Shown: positions 14,788-23,455, numbered from the stretch's first letter. The stretch is DNA of 39,893 nt from Bradyrhizobium lablabi (GCF_018129385.1 NZ_JAFCLN010000031.1:1-39893); one strand, 5' to 3'. Notes: generated by a model not told the origin, from the sequence alone. Numbers and translations: made by a program.

Positions 14788-16383
14788 ATGACCGCGCAGG
14801 GATTTGACTACATCATCGTCGGCGCAGGTTCGGCTGGCTGCGTGGTGGCCAACCGCCTGTCGGCCGATCCGTCCTGCCGGGTGCTGCTATTGGAAGCCGG
14901 CGGATCGGATCGCAATTTCTGGCTCAAGCTTCCGGTCGGCTACTACCGCACGATCTACAATGAGCGCTTCTCGCGCCTGTTCAGGACAGAGCCGAGTGAA
15001 GGCACCGGCGGGCGCTCGATCGTCTGGCCGCGCGGCCGGGTGCTGGGCGGCTCGTCCTCGATCAACGGCCTGATTTTCATCCGCGGCCAGCACGAGGATT
15101 TCGACGACTGGGATCGGCTCGGCGCATCGGGGTGGAGCTACCGCGAACTTCTGCCGTATTTTCGGCGTTACGAACGCTATCGCGGCGGCGACAGCCAGTA
15201 TCACGGCGGGGTCGGCGAGTTCGAAGTGTCCGATCTGCGCAACGACAATTCCGCGTCCGCCGCGTGGGTCGAAGCCGGCGTCGAATATGGCCTGCCGCGC
15301 AATCCTGACTTCAACGGCGAAACGACGTTCGGGGTCGGCACCTATCAACTCGGCATCGGCCGTCACTGGCGCACCAGCTCGGCATCCGCGTTTCTGCGGC
15401 CCGTCGCGGATCGCCCGAACCTGACCATCATCACCGGCGCGCAGGTGAGCAAGGTGACGTTTGCGGGCCGCACCGCGACCGGGGTGGAATGGATCGCAAA
15501 CGGCAAGACGCACAGCGCCACGGCGGATCGTGAAGTCATTCTGTCCGCCGGCGCACTACAGTCGCCGCAAATCCTACAGCTCTCGGGCATCGGTCCGCCC
15601 GATCTGCTGCGAGGCTTGCGCATACCCGTGATCGCAGAGGCGCCGGAAGTCGGGGGCAATCTCCAGGATCACTATCAGGCGCGGCTGATCGTCCGACTGA
15701 AAGAGAGAATCTCGCTGAATGACCAGGTCCGCAATCCCGTCGAGCTTGCGAGGATGGGTTTGCAATGGATGTTCGCCGGCAGCGGACCGTTGACGGTGGG
15801 AGCCGGGCAAGTCGGTGGCGCAGCGTGCACGGAATACGCGGTCGGCGGACGGCCGGATGTGCAGTTCAACGTGATGCCGCTGTCGGTCGACAAGCCCGGC
15901 GATCCCCTGCACAGCTATTCCGGCTTCACGGCTTCGGTCTGGCAATGCCACGGCAAATCGCGCGGCAGGCTGGCGATCCAGTCCACCGATCCATTCGAGC
16001 AGCCCCGCATCGAGCCGAACTATTTTGCCGAGGAGATCGATCGCAAGACGATCGTTGCCGGGTTGAAGATCCTTCGCGATATCTACCACCAGAAATCGTT
16101 CCGCGATCTCTGGGATATCGAGATGGTGCCCGGCGAGGCCGTGGCTAGCGATGCCGGCCTGTGGGATTTCGCGCGCAACACCGGCGGCACCGTATTTCAT
16201 TGCGTCGGCACCTGCCGGATGGGCAGCGACGAGCATTCGGTGCTTGATCCGCAATTGCGCGTTCGCGGGGTTGAAAGGTTGCGCGTGATCGATGCTTCGG
16301 TGATGCCGCAGGTCACGTCGGCCAACACCAACGCCACCAGCCTGATGATCGGCGAACGCGGCGCCGCCCTTGTGATGTCATAA
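14788..16383 (+). CDS. GMC family FAD-dependent alcohol/choline dehydrogenase
   Basis: A 531-residue flavoprotein oxidising an alcohol group. VGAGSAGCVVANRL (11-24) binds FAD, WPRGRVLGGSSSING is GMC signature 1, and SAGALQSPQILQLSGIGP is signature 2. The C-terminal catalytic region has His471 (FHCVGTCRMG) and the Asn-rich TSANTNATSLMIGE (about 510-523). No signal peptide is present, so it is probably cytoplasmic. The ATG follows the previous stop as TGAgATG, so translation is coupled. Together with the enolase-superfamily enzyme it may convert a polyol, hydroxy acid or lactone precursor imported by the adjacent ABC system. Confidence 0.92.
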   Translation: MTAQGFDYIIVGAGSAGCVVANRLSADPSCRVLLLEAGGSDRNFWLKLPVGYYRTIYNERFSRLFRTEPSEGTGGRSIVWPRGRVLGGSSSINGLIFIRGQHEDFDDWDRLGASGWSYRELLPYFRRYERYRGGDSQYHGGVGEFEVSDLRNDNSASAAWVEAGVEYGLPRNPDFNGETTFGVGTYQLGIGRHWRTSSASAFLRPVADRPNLTIITGAQVSKVTFAGRTATGVEWIANGKTHSATADREVILSAGALQSPQILQLSGIGPPDLLRGLRIPVIAEAPEVGGNLQDHYQARLIVRLKERISLNDQVRNPVELARMGLQWMFAGSGPLTVGAGQVGGAACTEYAVGGRPDVQFNVMPLSVDKPGDPLHSYSGFTASVWQCHGKSRGRLAIQSTDPFEQPRIEPNYFAEEIDRKTIVAGLKILRDIYHQKSFRDLWDIEMVPGEAVASDAGLWDFARNTGGTVFHCVGTCRMGSDEHSVLDPQLRVRGVERLRVIDASVMPQVTSANTNATSLMIGERGAALVMS

Positions 16384-16412
16384 CCGCATCTTCTTAAGCC
16401 GGAGAGCGTGAG

Positions 16413-17135
16413 ATGGATCTGATTTCCGATAGTCACGTCCCGAAATACGCGCAGATCGCCGACATTTTTCGGCAACGCATCGCGCGCGGCATCTGGCGGC
16501 AAGGTCTGCGTCTGCCGGCGAACGAAGAACTCGCCGCCGAGTTCGGCGTCTCCCGCGTCACCATCCGGCAGGCGGTCGATCTGCTCACACGCGACGGCGT
16601 GATCGAGGCGCAGCAGGGCCGCGGCACCTTCGTCACCGGCACGCTCAAGCAGGACCGCTGGCTCAAGGTGGAAACGACGCTGTCCGACCTTGCAGAAATG
16701 TATCGCGACACGTCGCCCGAAATCATCAATATTTCCGAGAGCCGCACCGAGGCGCCGCTGTTTCCCGAGGACGGCAAGCCGGCGCCGAAATACGTCTTCA
16801 TGCGCCGCCTCCATTCCCGCGAGAAGCAGCCCTATTGCGTAATCTCGATCTATCTCGATGAGCGGATCTTTCGGCGCTTCCCCAAGCGCTTTCGCAACGA
16901 GACCGTGATACCGATCCTGAACGATCTGCGCGATCCCGCGATCGCCAGCGCGCGGCAGACGCTGACAATCGGCACCGCCGATCTCGAAGCCGCCCGTCTG
17001 CTCCAGATTCCGCTGAACTCGCCGGTGGCCGAGGTGCGGCGCGTGTTCACGGCGGCCGATCGGACCGTGATCTATCTCGGTGAGGTCACCTACCGCGGCG
17101 ACTTCGTGCGCATCGACATGGATTTGCGGCCCTGA
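16413..17135 (+). CDS. GntR-family regulator with UTRA effector domain (HutC type)
   Basis: A 240-residue transcription factor. The winged helix (about 10-75) contains LPANEELAAEFGVSRVTIRQ and the wing GVIEAQQGRGTFVTG. The C-terminal UTRA domain (about 95-235) should bind a small ligand, probably a pathway intermediate. GGAGAGCGTGAG gives a good ribosome site for the ATG, 29 bp after the GMC gene, so it belongs to the same transcript. It is the probable repressor of this operon and of the divergent ABC importer, acting at 13589-13612. It ends convergently with the quinone oxidoreductase gene, with no clear terminator in the 29-bp gap. Confidence 0.92.
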   Translation: MDLISDSHVPKYAQIADIFRQRIARGIWRQGLRLPANEELAAEFGVSRVTIRQAVDLLTRDGVIEAQQGRGTFVTGTLKQDRWLKVETTLSDLAEMYRDTSPEIINISESRTEAPLFPEDGKPAPKYVFMRRLHSREKQPYCVISIYLDERIFRRFPKRFRNETVIPILNDLRDPAIASARQTLTIGTADLEAARLLQIPLNSPVAEVRRVFTAADRTVIYLGEVTYRGDFVRIDMDLRP

Positions 17136-17164
17136 TCGCGTCAAAAGCCCGGCGAACAGACTGC

Positions 17165-18142
17165 TCAACCGATTCTGATGACCATTTTCCCGAGCGCGGC
17201 GCGCGTTTGCATCGTCCGGAACGCTTCGCGGAAATCGGTGAACGGAAAAACCTGGCCGACGACCGGAACCAGCTTCTTCTCGCGCAGCCAAGCGAAGAGC
17301 TGGGCCGTGACGCGTTTCTCCGCGTCCGGCTCTCGACGGCCGATCTGGGCGACGTCGACGCCGGTCAGCACGCCGCCTTTCAGCAGCGGCAGATTGAACG
17401 GCAGCGCCGGGATTTTTCCGGCCGCAAAGCCGACCACGAGATGACGGCCGTTCCAGGCGATCGAGCGAAATGCCTGTAGGGAGACATCACCGCCGACGGG
17501 ATCGAAGATCACGTCCACGCCATGGCCGTTCGTGAGGTCCTTGAGCGCTTCGCGCCAGTTGTCTTGCGTGTAGTCGACAACAGAATCGGCGCCGTGATCG
17601 GTGGCAAACTTGCGCTTCTGCTCCGTAGAGCCGGCAGCGATCACGCGCGCGCCCAGGAGCTTGCCGACCTGAACCGCGGCAATGCCCGTCCCGCCGGCGG
17701 CGCCGAGGACCAGCAGAATTTCTTCCGATCGCAGCGATGCCCGCTCGCTCAGTGCATAGAGCGCGGTGAGATAGTTGGCGCGGAAGGCCGCGCCGACCTC
17801 CGGCGCGATGCCGTCCGGCATTGCTGTGACCGCGGCGGCCGGCACCGCGATGTATTCGGCCAGGGCGCCCGACCGCGTCATGCCCATCACGGGCGTGCCA
17901 CGCGTCAGGCCGGAAACGTCGCCGGCGACCTCGTCGACGATGCCGGCGAATTCCGTTCCTGGCGTGAAGGGCAGGGGATCCTTGGTCTGATACAGGCCCT
18001 GAACTTTCAGGCCGTCGACGAAGCCGATGCTGGCCGCCCGGATCTTGACGCGCACCTGTCCGGCGGAAACATCCGGCAACGCGACGTCTTTCAGTCCGAC
18101 ATTGTCGATGGAATCATATTTTTCGACGACGACGGCTTTCAT
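17165..18142 (-). CDS. NADPH:quinone oxidoreductase-like MDR protein (zinc-independent)
   Basis: A 325-residue medium-chain dehydrogenase/reductase. It has the Qor-type N-terminal GroES-like fold (PFTPGTEFAGIVDEV) and the nucleotide-binding VLGAAGGTGIAAVQVGKLLGA (about 143-163). It ends with PFTDFREAFRTMQTRAALGKMV, typical of the family. No catalytic-zinc Cys/His set is seen, so it should reduce quinones or enones with NADPH. GGAGCCGCGTGG leads into the ATG. A 14-bp palindrome (18164-18177) lies 21 bp upstream. The gene lies downstream of the acyl-CoA synthetase on the same strand and may be co-expressed with it. Confidence 0.9.
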   Translation of the reverse strand: MKAVVVEKYDSIDNVGLKDVALPDVSAGQVRVKIRAASIGFVDGLKVQGLYQTKDPLPFTPGTEFAGIVDEVAGDVSGLTRGTPVMGMTRSGALAEYIAVPAAAVTAMPDGIAPEVGAAFRANYLTALYALSERASLRSEEILLVLGAAGGTGIAAVQVGKLLGARVIAAGSTEQKRKFATDHGADSVVDYTQDNWREALKDLTNGHGVDVIFDPVGGDVSLQAFRSIAWNGRHLVVGFAAGKIPALPFNLPLLKGGVLTGVDVAQIGRREPDAEKRVTAQLFAWLREKKLVPVVGQVFPFTDFREAFRTMQTRAALGKMVIRIG

Positions 18143-18163
18143 CCACGCGGCTCCAAACGATGC

Positions 18164-18177
18164 AGATCGCGCGATCT
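18164..18177. promoter_or_regulatory. 14-bp perfect palindrome upstream of the quinone oxidoreductase gene
   Basis: AGATCGCGCGATCT is perfectly self-complementary and lies in the 68-bp gap between the acyl-CoA synthetase stop (18211) and the start at 18142. It could be an operator. GATC/CGCG-rich palindromes arise easily in GC-rich DNA, so confidence is low. Confidence 0.3.
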
Positions 18178-18210
18178 ATCCCGATGCTGCCAGTCGTGGC
18201 AAGCCGAGGA

Positions 18211-19767
18211 TCAGCTCACCCGCCGCTGCTGGTTTTCCCAGAACGGCTTGCGTAGCTCGCGCTTCAATATCTTGCCGGCACCCGACAACGGCAGCGGCGT
18301 GGCTGAGATGTCGACACTTCGCGGGCACTTGTAGCCGGCGATCAACGTCTTGCAGAATTCCATCAATTCTTCGGGCGTCGCGGTTGCGCCGCTCTTGGGA
18401 ACGACGACGGCGTGAACCTGCTCGCCCCAGCGCTCGCTGGGAATGCCGATCACGGCGCACTGCGCCACCGCCGGATGCTGCGCCAGCGCGTTCTCGACTT
18501 CTGCGGAATAGACATTCTCGCCGCCGGAGATGATCATGTCCTTGACGCGATCGACCACATAGACGAACCCGTCCTCGTCCATGTAGCCGCCGTCGCCGGT
18601 ATGCATCCAGCCGTCGATGACGGCTTTTGCCGTCTCTTCCGGCCGTTCCCAATAGCCCATCATCACGACATCGCCGCGCACCGCGATCTCGCCGACGGTG
18701 CCTGATGGAACGACCTTGTCGTCGGCGTCCACGATCTTGACCTCGCAGCCGAGGGTGGCGCGGCCCGCGCCGCGATGCCGGCCCTTGGCGCGGCCGTCGC
18801 CGATATGCTCCTTCCAGTGCAGGATCGTTGCGATCGGCGACAATTCCGTCATGCCGTAGGCCTGCGTGAACTGCACCTTCGGCAAGGCCTTCATGGCGCG
18901 CGTGAGCACGGCATCGCTGATGACGGAGGCGCCATAGGCGATACCCGTCAGCGAGGACAGGTCGTAGTCGCCGAGCTTCGGGTGATCGACGAACATCTGG
19001 ATCATGGTCGGCACCAGCAGCACGTCGGTGACGCGGTCTTTCTGGATCGCCGCCGCGACCCCGTCGGGCGTAAAGCCCTGGATAACGACGTTGGAGCCGC
19101 CGCTCAACAACACGGAATACATCGCCGCACCGTTGGCGAGGTGGAACATCGGTGCGGCGTGCAGATAGACGGTACTGCTCGGCCACATGCCTTCGCCGAG
19201 CGCATTCAGCGCATTCATCATCAGATTGCCGTGGCTGAGCATGACGCCCTTGGAGCGTCCGGTGGTGCCGCCGGTGTAGAAGATGCCTGCCAGATCGCCG
19301 CTCTCGCGCATCGCGTCCGGCATCGGCGCGCTGCGCTCGATCAGCGCTTCGTAGTTCTCCATACCCGCCGGCGTCTCGCCGTCGTCGGCATAGACCAATT
19401 TCAGGCCGGGGATGGCCTTTGCGAGCGCGCTGCCTACCGGCGCAAACGCCTTGTCGACGAACAGGAGATTGGCGCGGCAATCTCGCATGGCGTCCTCGTT
19501 CTCGAGCGGGCTCCAGCGGATGTTGAGCGGCACGATCACGGTGCCGGCCCAGCCGGCGGCGAGATAAAGCTCGAGATAGCGGTCGGAGTTGAGCGACAGC
19601 ACCGCGACGCGATCGCCTGGCTGCGGGCCGAGGCTGCGGATGCCAGCCGCCAGCCGCGCCACGCGCTCGCCGACCTCGCGCCAGTTTTTCCGCCTGTCAC
19701 CACAGACGATGGCAAGGCCGTTCGGATTGATCTGTAGCGCGCGCCGCAGGCCATGGGTGATGTTCAT
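18211..19767 (-). CDS. AMP-binding acyl-CoA synthetase
   Basis: ATP-dependent acid:CoA ligase of 518 residues, which activates a carboxylic acid for beta-oxidation. The phosphate-binding motif is FYTGGTTGRSKGVML; YGMTELSP is the A5 motif; HTGDGGYMDEDGFVYVVDR and the hinge VKDMIISGGENVYSAEVE follow; the catalytic Lys lies in SGAGKILKRELRKPFW near the C-terminus. ATG at 19767 has GGAGGA upstream and overlaps the TetR stop as ATGA, so the regulator and ligase are coupled. It is divergent from a thiolase/MaoC/SDR/acyl-CoA dehydrogenase operon, which would degrade the CoA ester it forms. The acid is unknown. Confidence 0.93.
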   Translation of the reverse strand: MNITHGLRRALQINPNGLAIVCGDRRKNWREVGERVARLAAGIRSLGPQPGDRVAVLSLNSDRYLELYLAAGWAGTVIVPLNIRWSPLENEDAMRDCRANLLFVDKAFAPVGSALAKAIPGLKLVYADDGETPAGMENYEALIERSAPMPDAMRESGDLAGIFYTGGTTGRSKGVMLSHGNLMMNALNALGEGMWPSSTVYLHAAPMFHLANGAAMYSVLLSGGSNVVIQGFTPDGVAAAIQKDRVTDVLLVPTMIQMFVDHPKLGDYDLSSLTGIAYGASVISDAVLTRAMKALPKVQFTQAYGMTELSPIATILHWKEHIGDGRAKGRHRGAGRATLGCEVKIVDADDKVVPSGTVGEIAVRGDVVMMGYWERPEETAKAVIDGWMHTGDGGYMDEDGFVYVVDRVKDMIISGGENVYSAEVENALAQHPAVAQCAVIGIPSERWGEQVHAVVVPKSGATATPEELMEFCKTLIAGYKCPRSVDISATPLPLSGAGKILKRELRKPFWENQQRRVS

Positions 19768-20459
19768 CGCGTTCCTCCACGCATCTTCTTTGCCTTCACC
19801 GGCGGTTTCTCCGCCTTCTTTCGTGTTGTTTTCGCTGCGATGCCTTCGGTCAGGTGTATCGCGAATTCTTCCGCGATTGTCTCGGGCGGCAATTTGCCGC
19901 CGGGCTGGAACCAGTGGCCGATCCAGTTCAGCGAGCCCGCGATCGCAAACGCGGACAGTTTTGCGTCGCATGGCTTGATCGAGCCGTCCGCGATGCCTTC
20001 CCTGATGTAGCTGCGAAAGGCGCGGTCGATCTTCCGCTTGGCGAGTTGCACGATCCTGCGGTTGTGCTCGGTCAGGTCGCGCATGTCGAAGCGCACGAGG
20101 CTCTTGCCGTAGTCTGTTGTCATGACCTCGGCATAGCCGACGATCAGCTTGCGCAATTTCGCAAGCCCGCTGCCGCCGCCGGCAGCGATTTCGTTGAGGC
20201 AGTCGTCGACGCGTTCCTGGCCGATTGCCCAGCACTCGTACAGGATCTCGTCCTTGCCGCTGAAGTAATTATACAGCGCGGGCTTTGTGATGTTCAGCCG
20301 TTCCGCGACATCGTTGAGCGTGGTGCGGTGATAACCCTGTTCGAGGAATAGCTGCACCGCCATGCGCAACACCGCCTCGCGCTTTTCATCACGGGCGCGC
20401 CGCCGGCTTTCGAACGGCATCCAGGGCGACTGGCTGGCGGGGGAGGGCGATCCGTCCAT
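19764..20459 (-). CDS. TetR-family transcriptional regulator
   Basis: A 231-residue repressor. The N-terminal helix-turn-helix (about 24-75) contains QGYHRTTLNDVAERLNITKP and ALYNYFSGKDEIL. The C-terminal domain (80-200) resembles the FadR/PsrA-like TetR group that senses acyl-CoA. A lysine/arginine-rich tail (KTTRKKAEKPPVKAKKMRG) is an unusual appendage of about 25 residues. ATG at 20459 is used; an ATG 13 codons later is possible. It is the first gene before the acyl-CoA synthetase. The 18-bp palindrome at 20507-20524 in the divergent promoter is its likely operator, so it should control both directions. Confidence 0.92.
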   Translation of the reverse strand: MDGSPSPASQSPWMPFESRRRARDEKREAVLRMAVQLFLEQGYHRTTLNDVAERLNITKPALYNYFSGKDEILYECWAIGQERVDDCLNEIAAGGGSGLAKLRKLIVGYAEVMTTDYGKSLVRFDMRDLTEHNRRIVQLAKRKIDRAFRSYIREGIADGSIKPCDAKLSAFAIAGSLNWIGHWFQPGGKLPPETIAEEFAIHLTEGIAAKTTRKKAEKPPVKAKKMRGGTR

Positions 20460-20480
20460 TTCAATCCCGTGTGAGGCGCA

Positions 20481-20510
20481 TTGACTCTCCGAAAGCGCGG
20501 CCCGTATATT
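20481..20510 (+). promoter_or_regulatory. Sigma-70-type promoter of the thiolase operon
   Basis: TTGACT (20481-20486) and TATATT (20505-20510) are separated by 18 bases and point at the thiolase gene. The -10 box shares its last four bases with the palindromic operator, a classic repression arrangement. Confidence 0.65.
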
Positions 20511-20524
20511 ACCCGCGGGTAATA
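20507..20524. promoter_or_regulatory. 18-bp perfect palindrome, probable TetR operator
   Basis: TATTACCCGCGGGTAATA is perfectly self-complementary. A half-site copy, GCGGGTAAAT, occurs just downstream at 20534-20543. The palindrome overlaps the -10 element of the thiolase operon and lies 48 bp upstream of the TetR gene's ATG on the other strand, fitting autoregulation and control of both operons. Confidence 0.8.
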
Positions 20525-20558
20525 AATAGTCCAGCGGGTAAATTTAGGGAGGACAGTA

Positions 20559-21743
20559 ATGACGTCTCGCGCCTGTGTTGCCGGTGTCGGCATGATCCCG
20601 TTCGTCAAGCCCGGCGCCAATGAGCCGTATCATGTGATGGGCGCGGAGGCGGCCAGACTCGCGCTCGCGGATGCCGGCCTCGATTACGGCAAGGTGCAGC
20701 AGGCCTATGTCGGCTATGTCTACGGCGATTCCACCTGCGGGCAACGCGCGCTCTATCCGGTGGGGATGACCGGCATCCCGATCGTCAACGTCAACAACAA
20801 TTGCTCGACCGGATCGACCGCGCTGTTCCTGGCGCGGCAGGCGATCGAGTCGGGCGCGGCCGATTGCGTGATGGCGCTCGGTTTTGAGCAGATGAAGCCC
20901 GGCGCGCTGGGCGCCGTGTTCACCGATCGGCCCAGCGCGTTCGACGATTTCGACGCGGCGGCCGACAAGCTGGTCGATGCGCCGGGTATACCGCTGGCGC
21001 TGCGCTATTTCGGCGGCGCCGGCCTCAGCCATATGAAGAAATACGGCACGCCGCTGTCTGCCTTCGCCAAGGTGCGCGCCAAGGCGAGCCGGCACGCCAA
21101 GAACAATCCGCTGGCGCTTTTCCGCAAGGAAGTCACCGCCGACGATGTGATGAACGACCAAGTGATCTGGCCGGGCGTGATGACGCGATTGATGGCCTGT
21201 CCGCCGACCTGCGGCGGCGCGGCAGCGATCCTGGTGTCGGAGAAGTTCGCGGACCAGCACGGGCTGCGCAAAGACGTTCGCATCCGTGCGCAGGCGATGA
21301 CGACCGACACCGCTTCCACGTTCGGCGCGGGCGACATGATGCAGGTGGTCGGCTTCGACATGGCGCGCGATGCGGCGAACAAGGTGTATGAGGCCGCCGG
21401 CCTCGGCCCTGATGATCTCGACGTGGTCGAGCTGCACGACTGCTTTGCCCACAACGAGCTGATCACCTATGAGGGCCTCGGCCTCTGCAAGGAAGGCGAG
21501 GCGGCGCGCTTCATCGACGACGGCGACAACACCTACGGCGGGAAGATCGTGACCAATCCCTCCGGCGGGTTGCTGTCAAAAGGCCATCCGCTCGGCGCTA
21601 CGGGACTCGCGCAATGCTATGAGCTGACGCGGCAGCTCCGCGGCACGGCGCAGGCGACGCAGGTCGAGGGCGCGCGGATCGGCTTGCAGCACAATCTCGG
21701 GCTCGGCGGCGCCTGCGTCGTGACGCTCTACGAGCGCGCCTGA
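20559..21743 (+). CDS. Thiolase / SCP-x-like acetyl-CoA acyltransferase
   Basis: A 394-residue thiolase of the SCP-x/lipid-transfer subfamily. It would cleave a 3-ketoacyl-CoA with CoA, often for branched or steroid-like chains. The nucleophile is probably Cys82 in VNNNCSTGST. ELHDCFAHNELITYEGLGL (about 288-306) and GGLLSKGHPLGATG (about 339-352) supply the subfamily's His residues. GGGAGGACAGTA precedes the ATG. It is the first gene of a five-gene operon controlled by the TetR operator just upstream and would catalyse the last step of the cycle. Confidence 0.9.
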   Translation: MTSRACVAGVGMIPFVKPGANEPYHVMGAEAARLALADAGLDYGKVQQAYVGYVYGDSTCGQRALYPVGMTGIPIVNVNNNCSTGSTALFLARQAIESGAADCVMALGFEQMKPGALGAVFTDRPSAFDDFDAAADKLVDAPGIPLALRYFGGAGLSHMKKYGTPLSAFAKVRAKASRHAKNNPLALFRKEVTADDVMNDQVIWPGVMTRLMACPPTCGGAAAILVSEKFADQHGLRKDVRIRAQAMTTDTASTFGAGDMMQVVGFDMARDAANKVYEAAGLGPDDLDVVELHDCFAHNELITYEGLGLCKEGEAARFIDDGDNTYGGKIVTNPSGGLLSKGHPLGATGLAQCYELTRQLRGTAQATQVEGARIGLQHNLGLGGACVVTLYERA

Positions 21744-21753
21744 GATTTTCGTG

Positions 21754-22209
21754 ATGGTCGATCAATCCGCTGTCGGGCGCAGCTTCACGCCTGTCACCGC
21801 GCGCGTCGAACCCGGGCGTTTGCGCTTTTTCCTCGATACGCTCGGCGAGGAAAATCCGGTCTATCGCGACGCGGACACTGCACGCAAAGCCGGCTATGCC
21901 GCAACGCCGGTGCCGCCGACTTATCTGTTTTGCCTCGAGATGATGGACGCAACCGAGCCGTTCGAGTTCCTGACGGCGCTCGACATCGATCTCGCGCGCG
22001 TGCTGCATGGCGAGCAGCGCTTCGACTACCACGCCCCCGTGGTGGTCGGCGACACCCTGACATTCCGGCCGAAGGTCACCAGCGTCACCGAGAAGAAGGG
22101 CGGCGCCATGACGCTGATCGTAGTCGAGACAGGGGTCACCAACCAGAATGGCGTTCACGTGGCGGATGTCTCGCGCACCGTCGTGGTGCGCAATGCGAGG
22201 CCGTCATGA
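21754..22209 (+). CDS. MaoC-like hydratase, N-terminal (FAS1-type) subunit
   Basis: A 151-residue hot-dog-fold protein matching the N-terminal half of MaoC-type hydratases (VEPGRLRFFLDTLGEENPVY, AATPVPPTYLFCLEMM). The catalytic Asp/His motif is not here but in the next protein. In known two-subunit enoyl-CoA hydratases such a partner provides room for bulky acyl chains. ATG at 21754 is preferred; a GTG directly before it is in frame. It follows the thiolase by 10 bp and overlaps the next MaoC gene by ATGA, which favours 1:1 complex formation. Confidence 0.87.
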   Translation: MVDQSAVGRSFTPVTARVEPGRLRFFLDTLGEENPVYRDADTARKAGYAATPVPPTYLFCLEMMDATEPFEFLTALDIDLARVLHGEQRFDYHAPVVVGDTLTFRPKVTSVTEKKGGAMTLIVVETGVTNQNGVHVADVSRTVVVRNARPS

Positions 22210-22604
22210 CGCTGTTCGTTGGCGAGCGCATCGTCCACAAGACGTTTCCGCCGATCACCCGGCACCGGCTCGCGCTCTATTGCGGCGCGTCCGGCGATCA
22301 CAACCCGATCCATGTCGATCTGGATTTTGCGAAGCAGGCGGGTTTCCCCGACGTGTTCTCGCACGGCATGCTGGTCATGGCCTATCTCGGCCAGGCGTTG
22401 ACCGACGTGGTGCCGCCGTCGCGCATCCGCTCGTTCTCGACCCGCTTTGCTGCGATCACGCAACTCGGCGCCACGCTGACCTGCGAAGGAACGGTCGCCG
22501 AGCTGCTCGAGCACAATGGCGAGAAGCGGGCGCGTATCGCGCTCACCACCAAAGATCAAACCGGCGAGGTCAAGCTCGCGGGCGAAGCTGTTGTCGCGCT
22601 CTAA
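22206..22604 (+). CDS. MaoC-like enoyl-CoA hydratase, catalytic subunit
   Basis: A 132-residue hot-dog protein with the complete hydratase motif: Asp31 and His36 in GASGDHNPIHVD, followed by FPDVFSHGMLVMAYLGQAL. It should add water to a 2-enoyl-CoA together with the preceding non-catalytic subunit, whose stop it overlaps by four bases. Nine bases separate it from the SDR gene, which would oxidise the 3-hydroxyacyl-CoA product. Confidence 0.92.
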   Translation: MTLFVGERIVHKTFPPITRHRLALYCGASGDHNPIHVDLDFAKQAGFPDVFSHGMLVMAYLGQALTDVVPPSRIRSFSTRFAAITQLGATLTCEGTVAELLEHNGEKRARIALTTKDQTGEVKLAGEAVVAL

Positions 22605-22613
22605 GAGGATCGT

Positions 22614-23441
22614 ATGTCGAAATTGAAGGGAAAAGTTGCGCTCATCACCGGCTCCGGCCGCGGTATCGGCCGCGCGATTGCGTTGAAGCTGGCGAGCGAG
22701 GGCGCCAAACTCGTGGTCAACGATCTCGATGCGGCGCCCGGCGATGCCGTGGCGGCCGAGATCAAGGCGGCGGGCGGTGAGGCGGTCGCGGTCAATGGCA
22801 GCGTGTCGGAAGCAGGCTTTGCCGATCGTTTTATCGGCGCCGGCATGAGCGAGTTCGGCGGGCTCGACATCATCGTCAACAATGCCGGCTATACTTGGGA
22901 CTCGACCATCCAGAAAATGACCGACGAACAGTTCCAGGCGATGCTGGACGTCCATCTCGTCGCGCCGTTCCGCATTCTCCGCGCTGCTGCCGAGCCGATC
23001 CGCGTGCTGGCGAAGAAGGAAGCGGAAGCCGGCCGCGAGGTGTTCCGCAAGGTCGTGAACATCTCCTCCATCGCCGGCCTCTACGGCAATGCCGGGCAGG
23101 CCAGCTATTCCTCTGCAAAAGCGTCGCTGGTCGGGCTGACCCGCACGCTCTGCAAGGAATGGGGACGCTACAAGGTCAACGTCAATTGCGTCGCGTTCGG
23201 CCTGATCAACACCCGCCTGACCCAGCCGATCGAGACCCAGCAGAAGACCATCGACGTCGCCGGCCGCGACATCAAGGTCGGCGTGCAGCCGCAGATGCTG
23301 GAGGCGATGGGCCGGATGATCCCGCTCGGCCGCGGCGGCACGCCGGAGGAGGCGGCGGACGCAGTTTATCTGTTCTGTAGCCCGGAATCGAACTACATCA
23401 GTGGTCAGGTGATCGTCGCCGGCGGCGGTCTCATCATCTGA
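22614..23441 (+). CDS. SDR family 3-hydroxyacyl-CoA dehydrogenase-like protein
   Basis: A 275-residue classical SDR with ITGSGRGIG (11-19), NNAG (89-92), the catalytic Ser at 151-152 (NISSIAG) and Tyr165-x3-Lys169 (YSSAKAS). Asp37 after strand two (VVNDLD) favours NAD(H). An insertion of about ten residues before the Ser (KKEAEAGREVF) is shared with SDRs that work on 3-hydroxyacyl-CoA. GAGGATCGT precedes the ATG. In this operon it would form the 3-ketoacyl-CoA used by the thiolase. Confidence 0.9.
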   Translation: MSKLKGKVALITGSGRGIGRAIALKLASEGAKLVVNDLDAAPGDAVAAEIKAAGGEAVAVNGSVSEAGFADRFIGAGMSEFGGLDIIVNNAGYTWDSTIQKMTDEQFQAMLDVHLVAPFRILRAAAEPIRVLAKKEAEAGREVFRKVVNISSIAGLYGNAGQASYSSAKASLVGLTRTLCKEWGRYKVNVNCVAFGLINTRLTQPIETQQKTIDVAGRDIKVGVQPQMLEAMGRMIPLGRGGTPEEAADAVYLFCSPESNYISGQVIVAGGGLII

Positions 23442-23455
23442 CCGCGGGGGTTTTC

